From Chromatiaceae bacterium (GTDB taxonomy: Bacteria; Pseudomonadota; Gammaproteobacteria; Chromatiales; Chromatiaceae), in the NCBI GenBank assembly GCA_024235215.1, contig JACKMU010000001.1, forward strand, positions 62,001 through 126,000: a stretch of DNA of 64,000 nucleotides, read 5' to 3'. The notes below the pieces were generated by a model. That model worked only from the letters and a program-made list of their open reading frames with translations. It was not told where the DNA came from and searched no databases. Positions 8,495-18,362 of this stretch are shown here, piece by piece (position 1 is the first letter of the stretch; every line of letters begins with the position of its first letter). Both the position numbers and the translations under genes were made by a program.

Positions 8495-9133
8495 ATGGGG
8501 AGAAGCATCTCTGAGGTGTTCAGTTACGATAGCCTTTGGGCCGATCTGGTCATCGGCCCCTATGAGAAATTCGCCTCGGAGCATATCTGGGTCGCTGAGG
8601 AGGCCGACAGCGCTGAAATCCTCGGCTACCTGACTGCCTCGCTGGACCCGGATTTCTATGCGCAGCAAACGCGTTACCTGGAAGAGACGGTCGAACGGCT
8701 GCAACGCCAGAACTGGAGTGACCTGGTGAGCCATCCACTGCGCTTGTGGGGCAACGCGCTCTCTCTCATTGCCGGGCTGGACCGGCGTACCCTGGAATTT
8801 CTGCACTACCTGCGGTCGGAGGCGAAAAACGAAATTCCCCAACGACCCGCGACACCCCATTTCAATGTATTCACACAGATCGATGGATGTGGTGTCGCAC
8901 ACCAGCTCATAGCCACTTTCATCGCAGAATTGAGGCGCCGGCGCGCGAAGAGCTACCACATCACCGCACTGTTCATTCCTGAAAAGAGGGAGAGAGAAAC
9001 GCTCACGGCCAAGGGCTTCCGCGTCCGCCCTCTGGAGTTCTTTACCACCTCGTACCAGCTTTACGACGCGCTGGAGACCCGGATTTTCCTGCCGCACAAA
9101 GTCATGATCGGAGTGTTCGAGCGAAACCTCTGA
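8495..9133 (+). CDS. Acetyltransferase-like (GNAT-type) protein, start uncertain
   Basis: The 212 residues from the ATG at 8495 include an acidic FASEHIWVAEE-LGYLTAS strand pair and a C-terminal GVAHQLIATFIAELRRRRAKSYHITALF stretch that resembles the acetyl-CoA loop and last strands of GNAT enzymes. The frame stays open to 8399 and the extra residues (IELLVRPIYTDTERRN...) look like genuine protein, as GNAT proteins often start with a VRPxxxxD strand. A near-perfect GGAGGTGA ribosome site sits at 8391-8398, but only ATC (8402) or CTG (8408) follow at the right distance. The real gene may therefore use a rare start, or its ATG was lost. Assignment to GNAT is moderate. Confidence 0.55.
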   Translation: MGRSISEVFSYDSLWADLVIGPYEKFASEHIWVAEEADSAEILGYLTASLDPDFYAQQTRYLEETVERLQRQNWSDLVSHPLRLWGNALSLIAGLDRRTLEFLHYLRSEAKNEIPQRPATPHFNVFTQIDGCGVAHQLIATFIAELRRRRAKSYHITALFIPEKRERETLTAKGFRVRPLEFFTTSYQLYDALETRIFLPHKVMIGVFERNL

Positions 9134-9634
9134 ACGCGATGGGAAAGGGGGCAGCCAGGGGATTTCCAGCAGTTATATCTCAATCCTGTCTTTTTCCGGT
9201 CAGCTGTTTTGACATTACCGGGGCGCTTGGTATAACCCACCACCTCAATCTGACTCATCGAACAATCCGCCTCACTGCCGCTAACGCCCTCCGACTCGTC
9301 TGTTGATGACCCGCGGAGACTGCACAGGCACCCCTGGAAGCAGTCATGTGAATGGTGGCGTCGACATTCAGTCAATTGGCGAAAAAAGCCTAAACAGCGC
9401 CGCTACTGCCCTTCGCATCGCGATTCCTGGAAAGCGAAAAACCGTCAACAGGTGCGTCGAATAATGCTGTGTAATCCCGCTGTCATGAACTAGAATGCGA
9501 TACTCTGTGGAACCGGATTGACTTCACTGACATGCTCTTGGTGCGACTATTCAGTGTCTCGGTGTCCCAAATATCGAGCGACAGACTCGAATTCCATCCT
9601 ATTTGATTACAACTGTATCCAGGGGTATGTGCCA
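9134..9634. other. About 500 bases without a recognisable gene
   Basis: No convincing coding region, repeat or RNA gene was found. A leftward frame here spells EVVGYTKRPGNVKTADRKK, which reads somewhat like protein, but it is short and overlaps the end of the upstream gene. The promoter of the CorC-like gene is expected near the right end. Confidence 0.4.
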
Positions 9635-11065
9635 ATGAACGCCGAATTAATCATGCAATTGGGGCTGATTCTATTACTCATCGTGGGGAATGCTTTTTTC
9701 GTGGGATCGGAAATCGCACTGACATCGGCGCGGCGCAGCCGGATAAAACAGCTCGCGGATACCGGCAACAAAGCCGCCAAGACAGTGCAACTGCTGCACA
9801 AGGAACCCGAACGCTTCTACTCGGTGACTCAGATCGGAATCACGCTGGTCTCGCTGGGACTGGGTGCCACAGGGATGGTCACCATCAGCCAGCTGCTCGA
9901 CCCAATGTTCGAGCGATTGTTCGACCTGTTCGGCGATCATACTTTGCACAAGGGTCTGATCACGATGGCCCATACCGCCTCCTATGCGATGGCTTTCGTC
10001 ATCATTTCGTTCCTGCATGTGGTCGCCGGAGAGCTGGCGCCGAAGGTACTCGCGTTCCACAAGGCGGAATCCCTGAGTTTGACCGTGGCCTGGATCATCA
10101 ACGGCCTGTACAAAATGTTCAAGTGGTTGATCTGGATCATGAACAAGTCTTCCAATGGACTACTCTGGCTGTTCGGACAACGCAACCTGAGCGGACACGG
10201 TGAGGGCCATTTCGCGATGTCCGAGGAGGAGATCCGCACCATCCTGTCGGCCAGTGAGCAGGACGGCGTACTGAACTCCGAAGAGACCATGATGATCCGC
10301 GGCGTGTTCGACCTGGACGAGCACACCGTGCGTGAAGCGATGATTCCCCGCACCGATCTCCTGGCGGTATCGTGCGACGCCACGATCGCCGAGGTGCTGC
10401 GGTTGTTCAAAAACACCCATCATGCACGTTACCCGGTATACGACGCCAACCTGGACAACATGGTGGGAGTGGTCGCGATCAAAGAGCTGCTCTCTTCCGT
10501 GTCCGAGAAAGAGATGATCAACGACTACCTGGAACAGAAAGTGTCGGAGATCATGCTCCCTCCGTTCCTGGTACCGGAAACCAAGGCGCTTTCCGAGCTG
10601 CTGAAAACGTTCAAGAAGCAACGCCAGCACATGGCCATCGTCATCGACGAATTCGGCGGTACGGCCGGCATCATCACGCTCGAGGATATACTGGAAGAGA
10701 TCGTGGGCGACTTTGATGATGAGTTCACCCACACCCACCACCGGCTGATCAAGAAACTCGAAGGGAGTGAATACCTGGTGAACGCCTCGATAAGAGTTTC
10801 GGAGCTGGAACCGGTGCTCAACTTTCCATTCCCCGAGGGAGACGACTATGTGACCCTGGCAGGACTGATCTACAAACATCTGGGTGGGATTCCGCAGATC
10901 GGGAGTGTCGTAAACCTGGATGGCGGCAGGTTGGAGGTGGCTGAAATGGAGGGACATCGCATTACCAAGGTCAAGTTCCAGGACCTGGCCATCAACAACG
11001 AAGGTCAACTGGACCTGGCAGAGAAACCTGAAGCAGCACCCGATCCGCTGGAGAGCAGTGAATGA
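9635..11065 (+). CDS. CNNM/CorC-family (hemolysin C-like) membrane protein
   Basis: The 476-residue protein has a DUF21/CNNM transmembrane domain (residues about 1-190, three to four helices, starting MNAELIMQLGLILLLIVGN), then a pair of CBS domains (about 210-330, DLDEHTVREAMIPRTDL and IVIDEFGGTAGIITLEDILEEIVGD) and a C-terminal CorC/HlyC transporter-associated domain (about 350-430). Members move or regulate Mg2+, Co2+ or Na+; the older name hemolysin is not functional. The ATG at 9635 is chosen because the extra 39 residues of the longer frame (from 9518) show no homology. Confidence 0.92.
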   Translation: MNAELIMQLGLILLLIVGNAFFVGSEIALTSARRSRIKQLADTGNKAAKTVQLLHKEPERFYSVTQIGITLVSLGLGATGMVTISQLLDPMFERLFDLFGDHTLHKGLITMAHTASYAMAFVIISFLHVVAGELAPKVLAFHKAESLSLTVAWIINGLYKMFKWLIWIMNKSSNGLLWLFGQRNLSGHGEGHFAMSEEEIRTILSASEQDGVLNSEETMMIRGVFDLDEHTVREAMIPRTDLLAVSCDATIAEVLRLFKNTHHARYPVYDANLDNMVGVVAIKELLSSVSEKEMINDYLEQKVSEIMLPPFLVPETKALSELLKTFKKQRQHMAIVIDEFGGTAGIITLEDILEEIVGDFDDEFTHTHHRLIKKLEGSEYLVNASIRVSELEPVLNFPFPEGDDYVTLAGLIYKHLGGIPQIGSVVNLDGGRLEVAEMEGHRITKVKFQDLAINNEGQLDLAEKPEAAPDPLESSE

Positions 11066-11447
11066 CTCGGGAAATCCGAGAACGAGAGTGCGCGGAGCGT
11101 GGTTGATAACTCTGCGTGGGAAGCACTGGATTCTGCGCAGTAAATCTGCAGAACGGCGCACCACAAATATCTCGAAAACCGTCAGCCGGATCTGTCTCCT
11201 GGATAGCTATTAACAGCATCCAGGCGACGGATTCAATCGCGGGAAAAAACAGTGATCTGGTGGCGTGACAGCCGCAATGCTACGCTTCCCATACCACCGG
11301 GCGCGCCAATATTCTCTGTTCCGTGGCATACTATAGCTGTACCAAATAAAGCGAGAGGGTGGCGACTGGCAGGAGCATCTCCAGAGATTGGCAGGTCCCC
11401 TGGCGGGCGCCTTCGAAGGGATTGCAACAGCCTGTGGGAGTGTACCA
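11066..11447. other. About 380 bases without a recognisable gene
   Basis: Only short overlapping frames with no protein-like sequence are present. It should hold the end of the corC-like transcript and the promoter of the lipoprotein gene; neither could be placed with confidence. Confidence 0.4.
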
Positions 11448-11777
11448 ATGCTCAGATATTTTACCGTTACCGCAATCACCAGCGTCCTGCTGGCCAGCGG
11501 ATGCGCGTGGGTGAAGACCACGCCCGAAGGCGAGAAGGTACGGGTTCTCAGCGCCGACGAGGTCTCCACCTGTGAAGAGCTTGGCACCACCACGGCGACC
11601 CTGCTCGACAAGGTTGCGGGATTTGAGAGAAATTACGCCAAGGTGGAGCAGGAGTTGCGCATTCTGGCCCGGAACAGTGCGGTCAATCTGGGTGGTGATA
11701 CGGTAGTGCCTATCTCCAAGGTCCACAATGGCCAGCAGCGTTTCGCTGTGTATAAATGCGTTGGCGTCATGCGCTGA
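11448..11777 (+). CDS. DUF4156-type small lipoprotein
   Basis: The 109-residue protein starts MLRYFTVTAITSVLLASGC, a clear lipoprotein signal with lipobox LASGC, so the mature protein begins at Cys19 and is lipid-anchored. The remainder (STCEELGTTTATLLDK ... NSAVNLGGDTVVPISKV ... FAVYKC) matches the DUF4156/RcsF-like pattern with two conserved cysteines that could form a disulfide. The start at 11448 was preferred to a longer in-frame start at 11388 because the signal peptide begins there. Role unknown, probably outer-membrane or envelope-stress related. Confidence 0.75.
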   Translation: MLRYFTVTAITSVLLASGCAWVKTTPEGEKVRVLSADEVSTCEELGTTTATLLDKVAGFERNYAKVEQELRILARNSAVNLGGDTVVPISKVHNGQQRFAVYKCVGVMR

Positions 11778-11881
11778 CAAATCGATCCGGGGCAGCGTCG
11801 TTTGGTGTGATAACACCCTGACATCGCCGATGGTGCTCTTTACCAAGCGCCTGGAGGCGGTGCCCCGCGGTTACACAGGCA

Positions 11882-12535
11882 TCAGGATGCGTTCACCTGA
11901 CGGTCGCATTCAAAGGGTACACTGATCACCTGATCGCACACGAATCCGGACAGCTCGCCAAGTTCATCGTAGCGTACACAGCGCTCTCCCTCGAACAGAA
12001 AATCGCCGATATAACGGTGGCCAATCCTGTGCCTGAGATGATCCGCGTAGGTCAACCCCAGGAAATGGCTGACGAATCCCCGGATAATGCCGGCATGAAC
12101 CACCACCAGAACAGTCTCTCCGGAACGTTTCCTGGTGAGCAGTTCCATAAACCCGACGCTGCGCGCCTGCATCTGCGTAAAGCTTTCACCCCCGGGGTAG
12201 ACAAAATCGGGATCACGCTTGTGCTGCGGAAAATTCTCCTCCACCCAGGATTTGCTTTTACGGAAGAGCTGACCGTAGTTGATCTCGTTCAGACTCGGTG
12301 TGTCGTAGAGAATGGGTATATTCCGTTTGCGCGCAAAGAACATTCCCGTCTGCCGGGCACGCTCCAGAAAACTGGTGTAGACGGCTGTGTAACGCACACC
12401 GTGTGCTCTCAGCCGCTCATACACATCAGCCAGATCGGCCTCCCAATCCCCCACCCTGGGCGCATCTCCCCAGCCCATGATATGGCCGGAGGCGTTGATC
12501 AAAGTTCTGTAGTGTCTGACGACAATGGCACGCAT
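11882..12535 (-). CDS. Histidine phosphatase family protein
   Basis: The 217-residue protein begins MRAIVVRHYRT, where the RH of the phosphohistidine motif is kept but the usual Gly is replaced by Tyr (RHG becomes RHY). Later SFLERARQTG and LVVVHAGIIRGF correspond to the second Arg and the second catalytic His. The fold is therefore phosphoglycerate-mutase-like, with phosphatase activity on a small molecule or sugar phosphate likely. An AGGA ribosome site precedes the ATG at 12535; the longer frame from 12574 is not needed. It stands alone, leftward. Confidence 0.8.
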   Translation of the reverse strand: MRAIVVRHYRTLINASGHIMGWGDAPRVGDWEADLADVYERLRAHGVRYTAVYTSFLERARQTGMFFARKRNIPILYDTPSLNEINYGQLFRKSKSWVEENFPQHKRDPDFVYPGGESFTQMQARSVGFMELLTRKRSGETVLVVVHAGIIRGFVSHFLGLTYADHLRHRIGHRYIGDFLFEGERCVRYDELGELSGFVCDQVISVPFECDRQVNAS

Positions 12536-12761
12536 GGTTCCTGAAGGTGTTGTCCGGAAGATTCCTGGTTGCAAACAGATCGCCGGGCAAAAAGCCCTGG
12601 CTAGGAGTCTGCCGGATTCGTTCTGCTGTTTGCGCTATCCTGACGCAATTCGGTTCCACAATGCAACAGCGAATGCCTTCTACGCGTTGCAGAGCGTTGT
12701 CGTCCAGCGGCATTCCGCGACTCCGGCCTGCTACTGCTGTCTGCCCGAGTCCGGCAGGCTG

Positions 12762-14117
12762 CTAACCAGGCAGAAATCCGATCGGCCGGTAGCTGTGACC
12801 CCGCAGGATATCGCTCAACGCGGCGGAGCCGGCTGGCAGCGCTACCGCGGGTACGAAGCGGCCAAGAATCTCTCCCATCACGTCCCGATAGTCGATCGTC
12901 TGCCGCAGATAGCGGCCGCGGTAGAGTAGATCCTCGCTGAGCCCGGGCCAGCCTTGCGGGTCGATGCCGTCCGCATAGTCGAGATAGACGCCACCGCTGA
13001 CGCTGGGACCGACGACGAACCAGCTGGCGGCATTGCCATGATCCGTTCCCAGACTGCCGTTCTCCCTCGCGGTGCGGCCAAATTCAGTCATGGTCAGAAT
13101 CACCACGTCGTTCATCAATGTGCCGAGATCGTCATACAGCGCCTTGATGCCGCGGGCAAACTCGTTCAGGCGCCGGCCATGCCAGCCGTTGGGGTCTCCC
13201 CCACCCTGATCACTGTGGGTGTCCCAGCCCCCGATATTGACGCTGGCAACCTCCAGTCCCACCCCCTCCTTGATCAGCTGGGCCGCCTGTTTCAGCTGAT
13301 CGCCGTAGCCGCCGGGGGGATAGTCGGCGGCTGGGTCCGGCTGGTAGTCCGGATCCAGCGAGCGCACCACATCCAGACTGTTGAACACCACCCGGCCGGC
13401 CCAGTGCACCAATTGGCGGTTGTAACTATCCACCGCCGGTGCGGCATTGTAGAGACCGAGCAGGCGGTCTACCAATGCGTTCTCCTCCGCCTCCGGCAGT
13501 CCGAGGCTAAAGTTCCGCAGATTCTGAAACGATGAGACACTCACCTCGCCACGCAACGACTGCGCCAGCGAACTTCCGAAACTCACTGCCGGCAGCTGAC
13601 CCAGCGAATCCTGCATCAGGTTCCTCAGATAGCGATTGAGCCAGCCGTCCAGGTTCTCCTTGTCGTTCCGGTCCGCATCGGAGGCGCTGCTCTCGATGAA
13701 GTGCTGTCCGTCGAAATGAGAGAAGCTGGCGTCGGGATAGTGCACCGTCGGCAGCACCGCCACATCCCCCTGCAGATAGAGCTCGTGCAACGGCTGCAGG
13801 CCGGGATGCAACCCGAACAGACTGTCGATATGCAGCGCGGGTGTATTGTTCAACAGTCCCGAGGGCAGCTGGATACCCGACTCGAGCGAGGGCGCCACAC
13901 CGATCGTGGGACGCAATTGTTCATAGTAGGCGCTGTCGCCATAGGGCACTACGCTGTTCAATCCATCGCAGCCGCCCCGCTGGAAGATCACGATCAGTGT
14001 CTTACCCGTCGCCGCATGCGCCTGACGCAAACCGAACCGTAGCGGGTGCTCCAGAGAAAACGCCCCGACAGCAGCGGCAGCCTGTGCCATGGTCCGCAAG
14101 AAATCCCGCCGTTTCAT
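12762..14117 (-). CDS. DUF1501-domain protein, Tat-exported
   Basis: The 451-residue protein starts MKRRDFLRTMAQAAAAVGAF, a twin-arginine signal (RRDFLR). The body has LIVIFQRGGCDGLNSVVPYGD near 40-60, typical of DUF1501 (alkaline-phosphatase-like superfamily). DUF1501 genes nearly always sit beside DUF1800 genes, and one lies just upstream in transcription (ends 14223). Their joint function is unresolved; they are often linked to secreted or surface-bound macromolecule handling. Good GGAGG ribosome site before the ATG. Confidence 0.9.
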   Translation of the reverse strand: MKRRDFLRTMAQAAAAVGAFSLEHPLRFGLRQAHAATGKTLIVIFQRGGCDGLNSVVPYGDSAYYEQLRPTIGVAPSLESGIQLPSGLLNNTPALHIDSLFGLHPGLQPLHELYLQGDVAVLPTVHYPDASFSHFDGQHFIESSASDADRNDKENLDGWLNRYLRNLMQDSLGQLPAVSFGSSLAQSLRGEVSVSSFQNLRNFSLGLPEAEENALVDRLLGLYNAAPAVDSYNRQLVHWAGRVVFNSLDVVRSLDPDYQPDPAADYPPGGYGDQLKQAAQLIKEGVGLEVASVNIGGWDTHSDQGGGDPNGWHGRRLNEFARGIKALYDDLGTLMNDVVILTMTEFGRTARENGSLGTDHGNAASWFVVGPSVSGGVYLDYADGIDPQGWPGLSEDLLYRGRYLRQTIDYRDVMGEILGRFVPAVALPAGSAALSDILRGHSYRPIGFLPG

Positions 14118-14222
14118 CAGCCTACCTCCGCTATCGCTTTGTCAGTTTGCAACATCCTGCTCATCACCAGTCTCCTCCCGCCCGGACCCACCTGACCCTG
14201 AAAACACACCGCGCCGCCGGCG

Positions 14223-17200
14223 TTACTGGTACTGTGCCCCCGGATAGCTCAACAGCGTGCCCAGTAGCCGCCGCAATTTGACCTCCTTCCCTGGCGCGCT
14301 GTCACTCTCGTAGGGTACCCCCTGATTGAGAATCTCCAGCGCGGTCACCAGCTCCGTCAACGTGATATCGTCGGCAAAGAGCAGGTCGGAGAGGAATGCC
14401 ACTATCCCTTCAACAGTGGTATAGCCGTTGCTGTTGAAATAACCCACTGGATCCAGATAGCTGCGCCCGCTGTCGGCGCTGTTGCGCACCAGCGTATTGA
14501 CCCACTGGATACGCTGCTTCAACTGCTCGCTATCCATCCAATCTTCGCTCATCTCGGAGAAACCGTCCGGCGACGGATGTTCGAACAGCGCCATCCCCAT
14601 GGCGTCCAACGCATCCGGTATATCCGCTCCGGTCACCTCCATCTCCAGCGCACGCAGTACACCGGTAACAAACTCCAGCGGCGTCTTCACCTTGTTACGG
14701 TAATTGTCGACGAACTCCTGAGAGGTGAGAATCTCTTCAACCACCCGCTTGATCTGATCGTCCGCCTGCTGTTCCGCCAACGCCTGGAAGCTGATAGCGC
14801 AGCGGTTCACCAGCTCCGGCTGCGGCTCCTCTGCAACAAAAAGCCTGACCAGTTTGGTGCAGATGAATTGTGCTGTGGAGGCGTGCCTGGCGAGATACGA
14901 GAGCAGCTCCTCTCCCTTGGCGACTCCGGGCGCAGAGAAGACCTGGCCCAGCACTAACTGGCTGGCGGGATTATGCGCATCTGCATCGAAGAAAAAGGCG
15001 TCGTTCAGAACATGCCAGCCGGTGAACAGCTCCGCCGCGGCTTCGATGTCCGCCGGCGTATAGCCGCCGTCGACGCCCAGTGTGTGCAGTTCCAGTACTT
15101 CTCGGGCATAGTTCTCGTTGGCGTCTTCCCGGTTGTTTCTGAAGCTGTCCAGATAGTAGAGCATCGCCGGACTCTGCGCGCTGGCCAGCAACAGCTGCTC
15201 GAAGTTACCCAACGCATGCTGGCGGAAAGCCTGGTTCTCCTGCCATTCATACAGCGTCTTGTTGCCGCTCTTGTTCAGATTGGTGCTGAAATGGTTCTCC
15301 CAGAACCAGGCCATCACCTCCCTCAGCTGGTAGGCGCTGTAGCGCTTGTGCAGCACCTCCCAGAGCTTCAGATCCTCTTTGGTCAGCTCCTGCGGATCGA
15401 ACGTGCCCAGCACCGTGGCCAACGCCGCCAGCAGCTGCGGATCATCCTCGGGCATCGGATTGAGCTGTTCGTCGAGGAACGCCTCTGGACCGACCGCCGC
15501 CAGATGCGCCAGCAGCGCCGGCGTGGCGCCAAAGGTAATCCGGCTGATAAGGTGACGTCCGGAGAGTTCAACCGCCACTACATTCAACGCAATCTCCAGG
15601 GTGGCCGATTTGCCGGCGCCATCGCTGGCCGTCAAAAGTATGCTGACCTGGGTGTTCTCCGTCATGTCGCTGCGCAGCACGCCGAGCGCCCACTGCCCAC
15701 CAGCAAACGCCATGTCGACGGTACGGCTCATCACCGTACCATTTGGCGCATCACCGGTAATCACCGCGCTGAGACTCACTACGCCGGTATCGTCACTGAC
15801 CGTTCCCTGAAGCACGAAACCGGACTCCGGTACCTGATCACCCGGCTGATGCGAGGTTATCGTCAGCGTGGGCAGCTGCGTATCCTCAACGACGGTGACG
15901 CTGATGCTGGTACTGCCCTGATTTTGCGCCCGGTCGGTCGCGATGGCGGTCAGCACTGTGTTTGCCCCCAGCGTGACCATCGAGGCATCCACTGCGGCAC
16001 TCCAGACGCCATTACCCGCCAATGACGCGACAATCTGGCCGACCGGCTTGCCTGGGTCCTGCACCAGCAGACGGACACTTTCGAGCTCATTGTTGTCGCT
16101 TGCGGTGCCGGTGACGGTGAATCCGTTCACCAATACCGGCGCACCGGCGACCGGTGTGGTGATCACGACCGCTGGGGGAATCAGATCCAACGGGTAATTG
16201 CCGTCGCGCGTGATGCGGAACGAAAAGGGACCCTGCTGAGTGATCAGCGGGCTGTAATAACTCTTGCCGTTACCATAGGGATTATAAGTTTTCAGTACGT
16301 AGATCTTTCCCGCTCCCAGTTCCGGCAACGTGAAGTGCACGCTGCCTTCCGGACTGGTCAGACCCGACTGTACCGTGATCAGCTTTCCATCGGAGCGTTT
16401 CTCGTAGGCGGTAAGGGCGCGTCCTGCGAGCGGCGTGTCGGCGAAATCGCCATCTATCAGAGTCACCTGCGCGTTACCTTGAATCATGACGCTGCAACTG
16501 CCTGACAGGCATGACACATCATCGAAGAGGGTGGTGACAGCGTGGCGCACCCGCACATCATAGATCTGGCGGAAAACCACCAGCTCAGCCTGATGGGTCT
16601 GATAGTTCGCGTAGGTGACCACACCGCCGTAGCTCTCCGCCACGCCATCTGCGACCCGCGCCTCTGTGTGCACACCGGTCAGTCCGGGAAACCCAACGGT
16701 CAAGGTCGCGGTCAACTCATCCACGCTGCAGGGGGCTGTCGATACGCAGTTGACACCGTCAACGACAAACTCGGCCGAACCCTTGCGCAGTCGCAGGTCG
16801 TAGATTTGGGGAAAGACGGTGAACACCGCCTGGTCCGTCTGGTAATTGGCATAGGTCACGCTGTCACCGTAGCTCCCAGCCACGCCATCACTGACGCGCA
16901 CATTGGTGTGCACGCTGGCCATTCCGGGGAAGTTGACCGTCAGCGTGCGCGTGATTCCGTCGACGATGCAGTCACCGGCACCGCTGCAGTCGACCCCGTC
17001 CACCACGAACTCAGCCGAACCCTTGCGCAGTCGCAGATCGTAGATTTGGGGAAACAGCGTGAACTGCGCCTGGTCCGTCTGGTAGTTGGCGTAGGTCACA
17101 CTGCTGCCGTAGCTGCCGGCCACGCCATCGCTGACGCGCACATCGGTATGCACGCTGGCCATTCCGGGGAAGTTGACCGTCAGCGTGCGCGTGATTCCGT

Positions 17201-18362
17201 CGACGATGCAGTCACCGGCACCGCTGCAGTCGACCCCATCGACCACGAACTCGGTCGAACCCTTGCGCAGTCGCAGATCGTAGATTTGGGGAAACAGCGT
17301 GAACTGCGCCTGGTCCGTCTGGTAGTTGGCGTAGGTCACACTGCTGCCGTAGCTGCCGGCCGCCCCATCGCTGACGCGCACATCGGTGTGCACGCTGGCT
17401 ATTCCGGGGAAGTTGACCGTCAGCGTGCGCGTGATTCCGTCGACAACACAGTCACCGGCGCCGCTGCAGTCCACCCCATCGACCACGAACTCGGTCGAAC
17501 CCTTGCGCAGTCGCAGATCGTAGATTTGGGGAAACAGCGTGAACTGCGCCTGGTCCGTCTGGTAGTTGGCGTAGGTCACACTGCTGCCGTAGCTGCCGGC
17601 CGCCCCATCGCTGACGCGCACATCGGTATGCACGCTGGCCATTCCGGGGAAGTTGACCGTCAGCGTGCGCGTGATCCCATCGACCACACAGCCACCGGCA
17701 CCGCTGCAGTCGACCCCATCGACCACGAACTCAGCCGAACCCTTGCGCAGTCGCAGATCGTAGATTTGGGGAAACAGCGTGAACTGCGCCTGGTCCATCT
17801 GGTAGTTGGCGTAGGTCACGCTGTCACCGTAGCTGCCGGCCATGCCATCGCTGACGCGCACATCGGTATGCACGCTGGCCATTCCGGGGAAGTTGACCGT
17901 CAGCGTGCGCGTGATCCCATCGACCACACAGCCACCGGCACCGCTGCAGTCGACCCCATCGACCACGAACTCGGCCGAACCCTTGCGCAGTCGCAGGTCG
18001 TAGGTTTGGGGAAAGACGGTGAACACCGCCTGGTCCGTCTGGTAGTTGGCGTAGGTCACGCTGTCACCGTAGCTGCCGGCCATGCCATCGCTGACGCGCA
18101 CATCGGTATGCACGCTGGCCATTCCGGGGAAGTTGACCGTCAGCGTGCGCGTGATCCCATCGACGACACAGCCACCGGCACCGCTGCAGTCGACCCCATC
18201 GACCACGAACTCGGCCGAACCCTTGCGCAGTCGCAGATCGTAGATTTGGGGAAACAGCGTGAACTGCGCCTGGTCCGTCTGGTAGTTGGCGTAGGTCACG
18301 CTGTCACCGTAGCTGCCGGCCGCCCCATCGCTGACGCGCACATCGGTATGCACGCTGGCCAT
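14223..18362 (-). CDS. DUF1800-domain surface protein with tandem 80-residue repeats (main part of a frameshifted gene)
   Basis: The 1379-residue frame begins inside the repeat array. Near-identical 80-residue repeats (key runs SVHTDVRVSDG, SVTYANYQTDQA, YDLRLRKGSAEFVVDGVDC) fill about residues 1-560. Ig-like domains follow (about 650-900, with PAVVITTPVAGAPVLVNGFTV and LPTLTITSH), and then a DUF1800 domain of about 450 residues (HLISRITFGATP ... WFWENHFSTN ... YAREVLELHTLGVDGGY ... FTGW). Each repeat holds a CSGAGGC or similar Cys pair. The normal start is missing here: the signal peptide lies in the +2-shifted frame at 18380-18976, and a 2-bp insertion near 18408-18412 breaks the gene. It precedes the DUF1501 gene (105-base gap) and is probably co-transcribed with it. 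Confidence 0.82.
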   Translation of the reverse strand: MASVHTDVRVSDGAAGSYGDSVTYANYQTDQAQFTLFPQIYDLRLRKGSAEFVVDGVDCSGAGGCVVDGITRTLTVNFPGMASVHTDVRVSDGMAGSYGDSVTYANYQTDQAVFTVFPQTYDLRLRKGSAEFVVDGVDCSGAGGCVVDGITRTLTVNFPGMASVHTDVRVSDGMAGSYGDSVTYANYQMDQAQFTLFPQIYDLRLRKGSAEFVVDGVDCSGAGGCVVDGITRTLTVNFPGMASVHTDVRVSDGAAGSYGSSVTYANYQTDQAQFTLFPQIYDLRLRKGSTEFVVDGVDCSGAGDCVVDGITRTLTVNFPGIASVHTDVRVSDGAAGSYGSSVTYANYQTDQAQFTLFPQIYDLRLRKGSTEFVVDGVDCSGAGDCIVDGITRTLTVNFPGMASVHTDVRVSDGVAGSYGSSVTYANYQTDQAQFTLFPQIYDLRLRKGSAEFVVDGVDCSGAGDCIVDGITRTLTVNFPGMASVHTNVRVSDGVAGSYGDSVTYANYQTDQAVFTVFPQIYDLRLRKGSAEFVVDGVNCVSTAPCSVDELTATLTVGFPGLTGVHTEARVADGVAESYGGVVTYANYQTHQAELVVFRQIYDVRVRHAVTTLFDDVSCLSGSCSVMIQGNAQVTLIDGDFADTPLAGRALTAYEKRSDGKLITVQSGLTSPEGSVHFTLPELGAGKIYVLKTYNPYGNGKSYYSPLITQQGPFSFRITRDGNYPLDLIPPAVVITTPVAGAPVLVNGFTVTGTASDNNELESVRLLVQDPGKPVGQIVASLAGNGVWSAAVDASMVTLGANTVLTAIATDRAQNQGSTSISVTVVEDTQLPTLTITSHQPGDQVPESGFVLQGTVSDDTGVVSLSAVITGDAPNGTVMSRTVDMAFAGGQWALGVLRSDMTENTQVSILLTASDGAGKSATLEIALNVVAVELSGRHLISRITFGATPALLAHLAAVGPEAFLDEQLNPMPEDDPQLLAALATVLGTFDPQELTKEDLKLWEVLHKRYSAYQLREVMAWFWENHFSTNLNKSGNKTLYEWQENQAFRQHALGNFEQLLLASAQSPAMLYYLDSFRNNREDANENYAREVLELHTLGVDGGYTPADIEAAAELFTGWHVLNDAFFFDADAHNPASQLVLGQVFSAPGVAKGEELLSYLARHASTAQFICTKLVRLFVAEEPQPELVNRCAISFQALAEQQADDQIKRVVEEILTSQEFVDNYRNKVKTPLEFVTGVLRALEMEVTGADIPDALDAMGMALFEHPSPDGFSEMSEDWMDSEQLKQRIQWVNTLVRNSADSGRSYLDPVGYFNSNGYTTVEGIVAFLSDLLFADDITLTELVTALEILNQGVPYESDSAPGKEVKLRRLLGTLLSYPGAQYQ

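Noticed and set aside
9180..9300. Leftward protein-like stretch EVVGYTKRPGNVK
   Set aside because: Short, no family recognised, and the frame runs into the 3' end of the upstream gene; chance or a decayed fragment.
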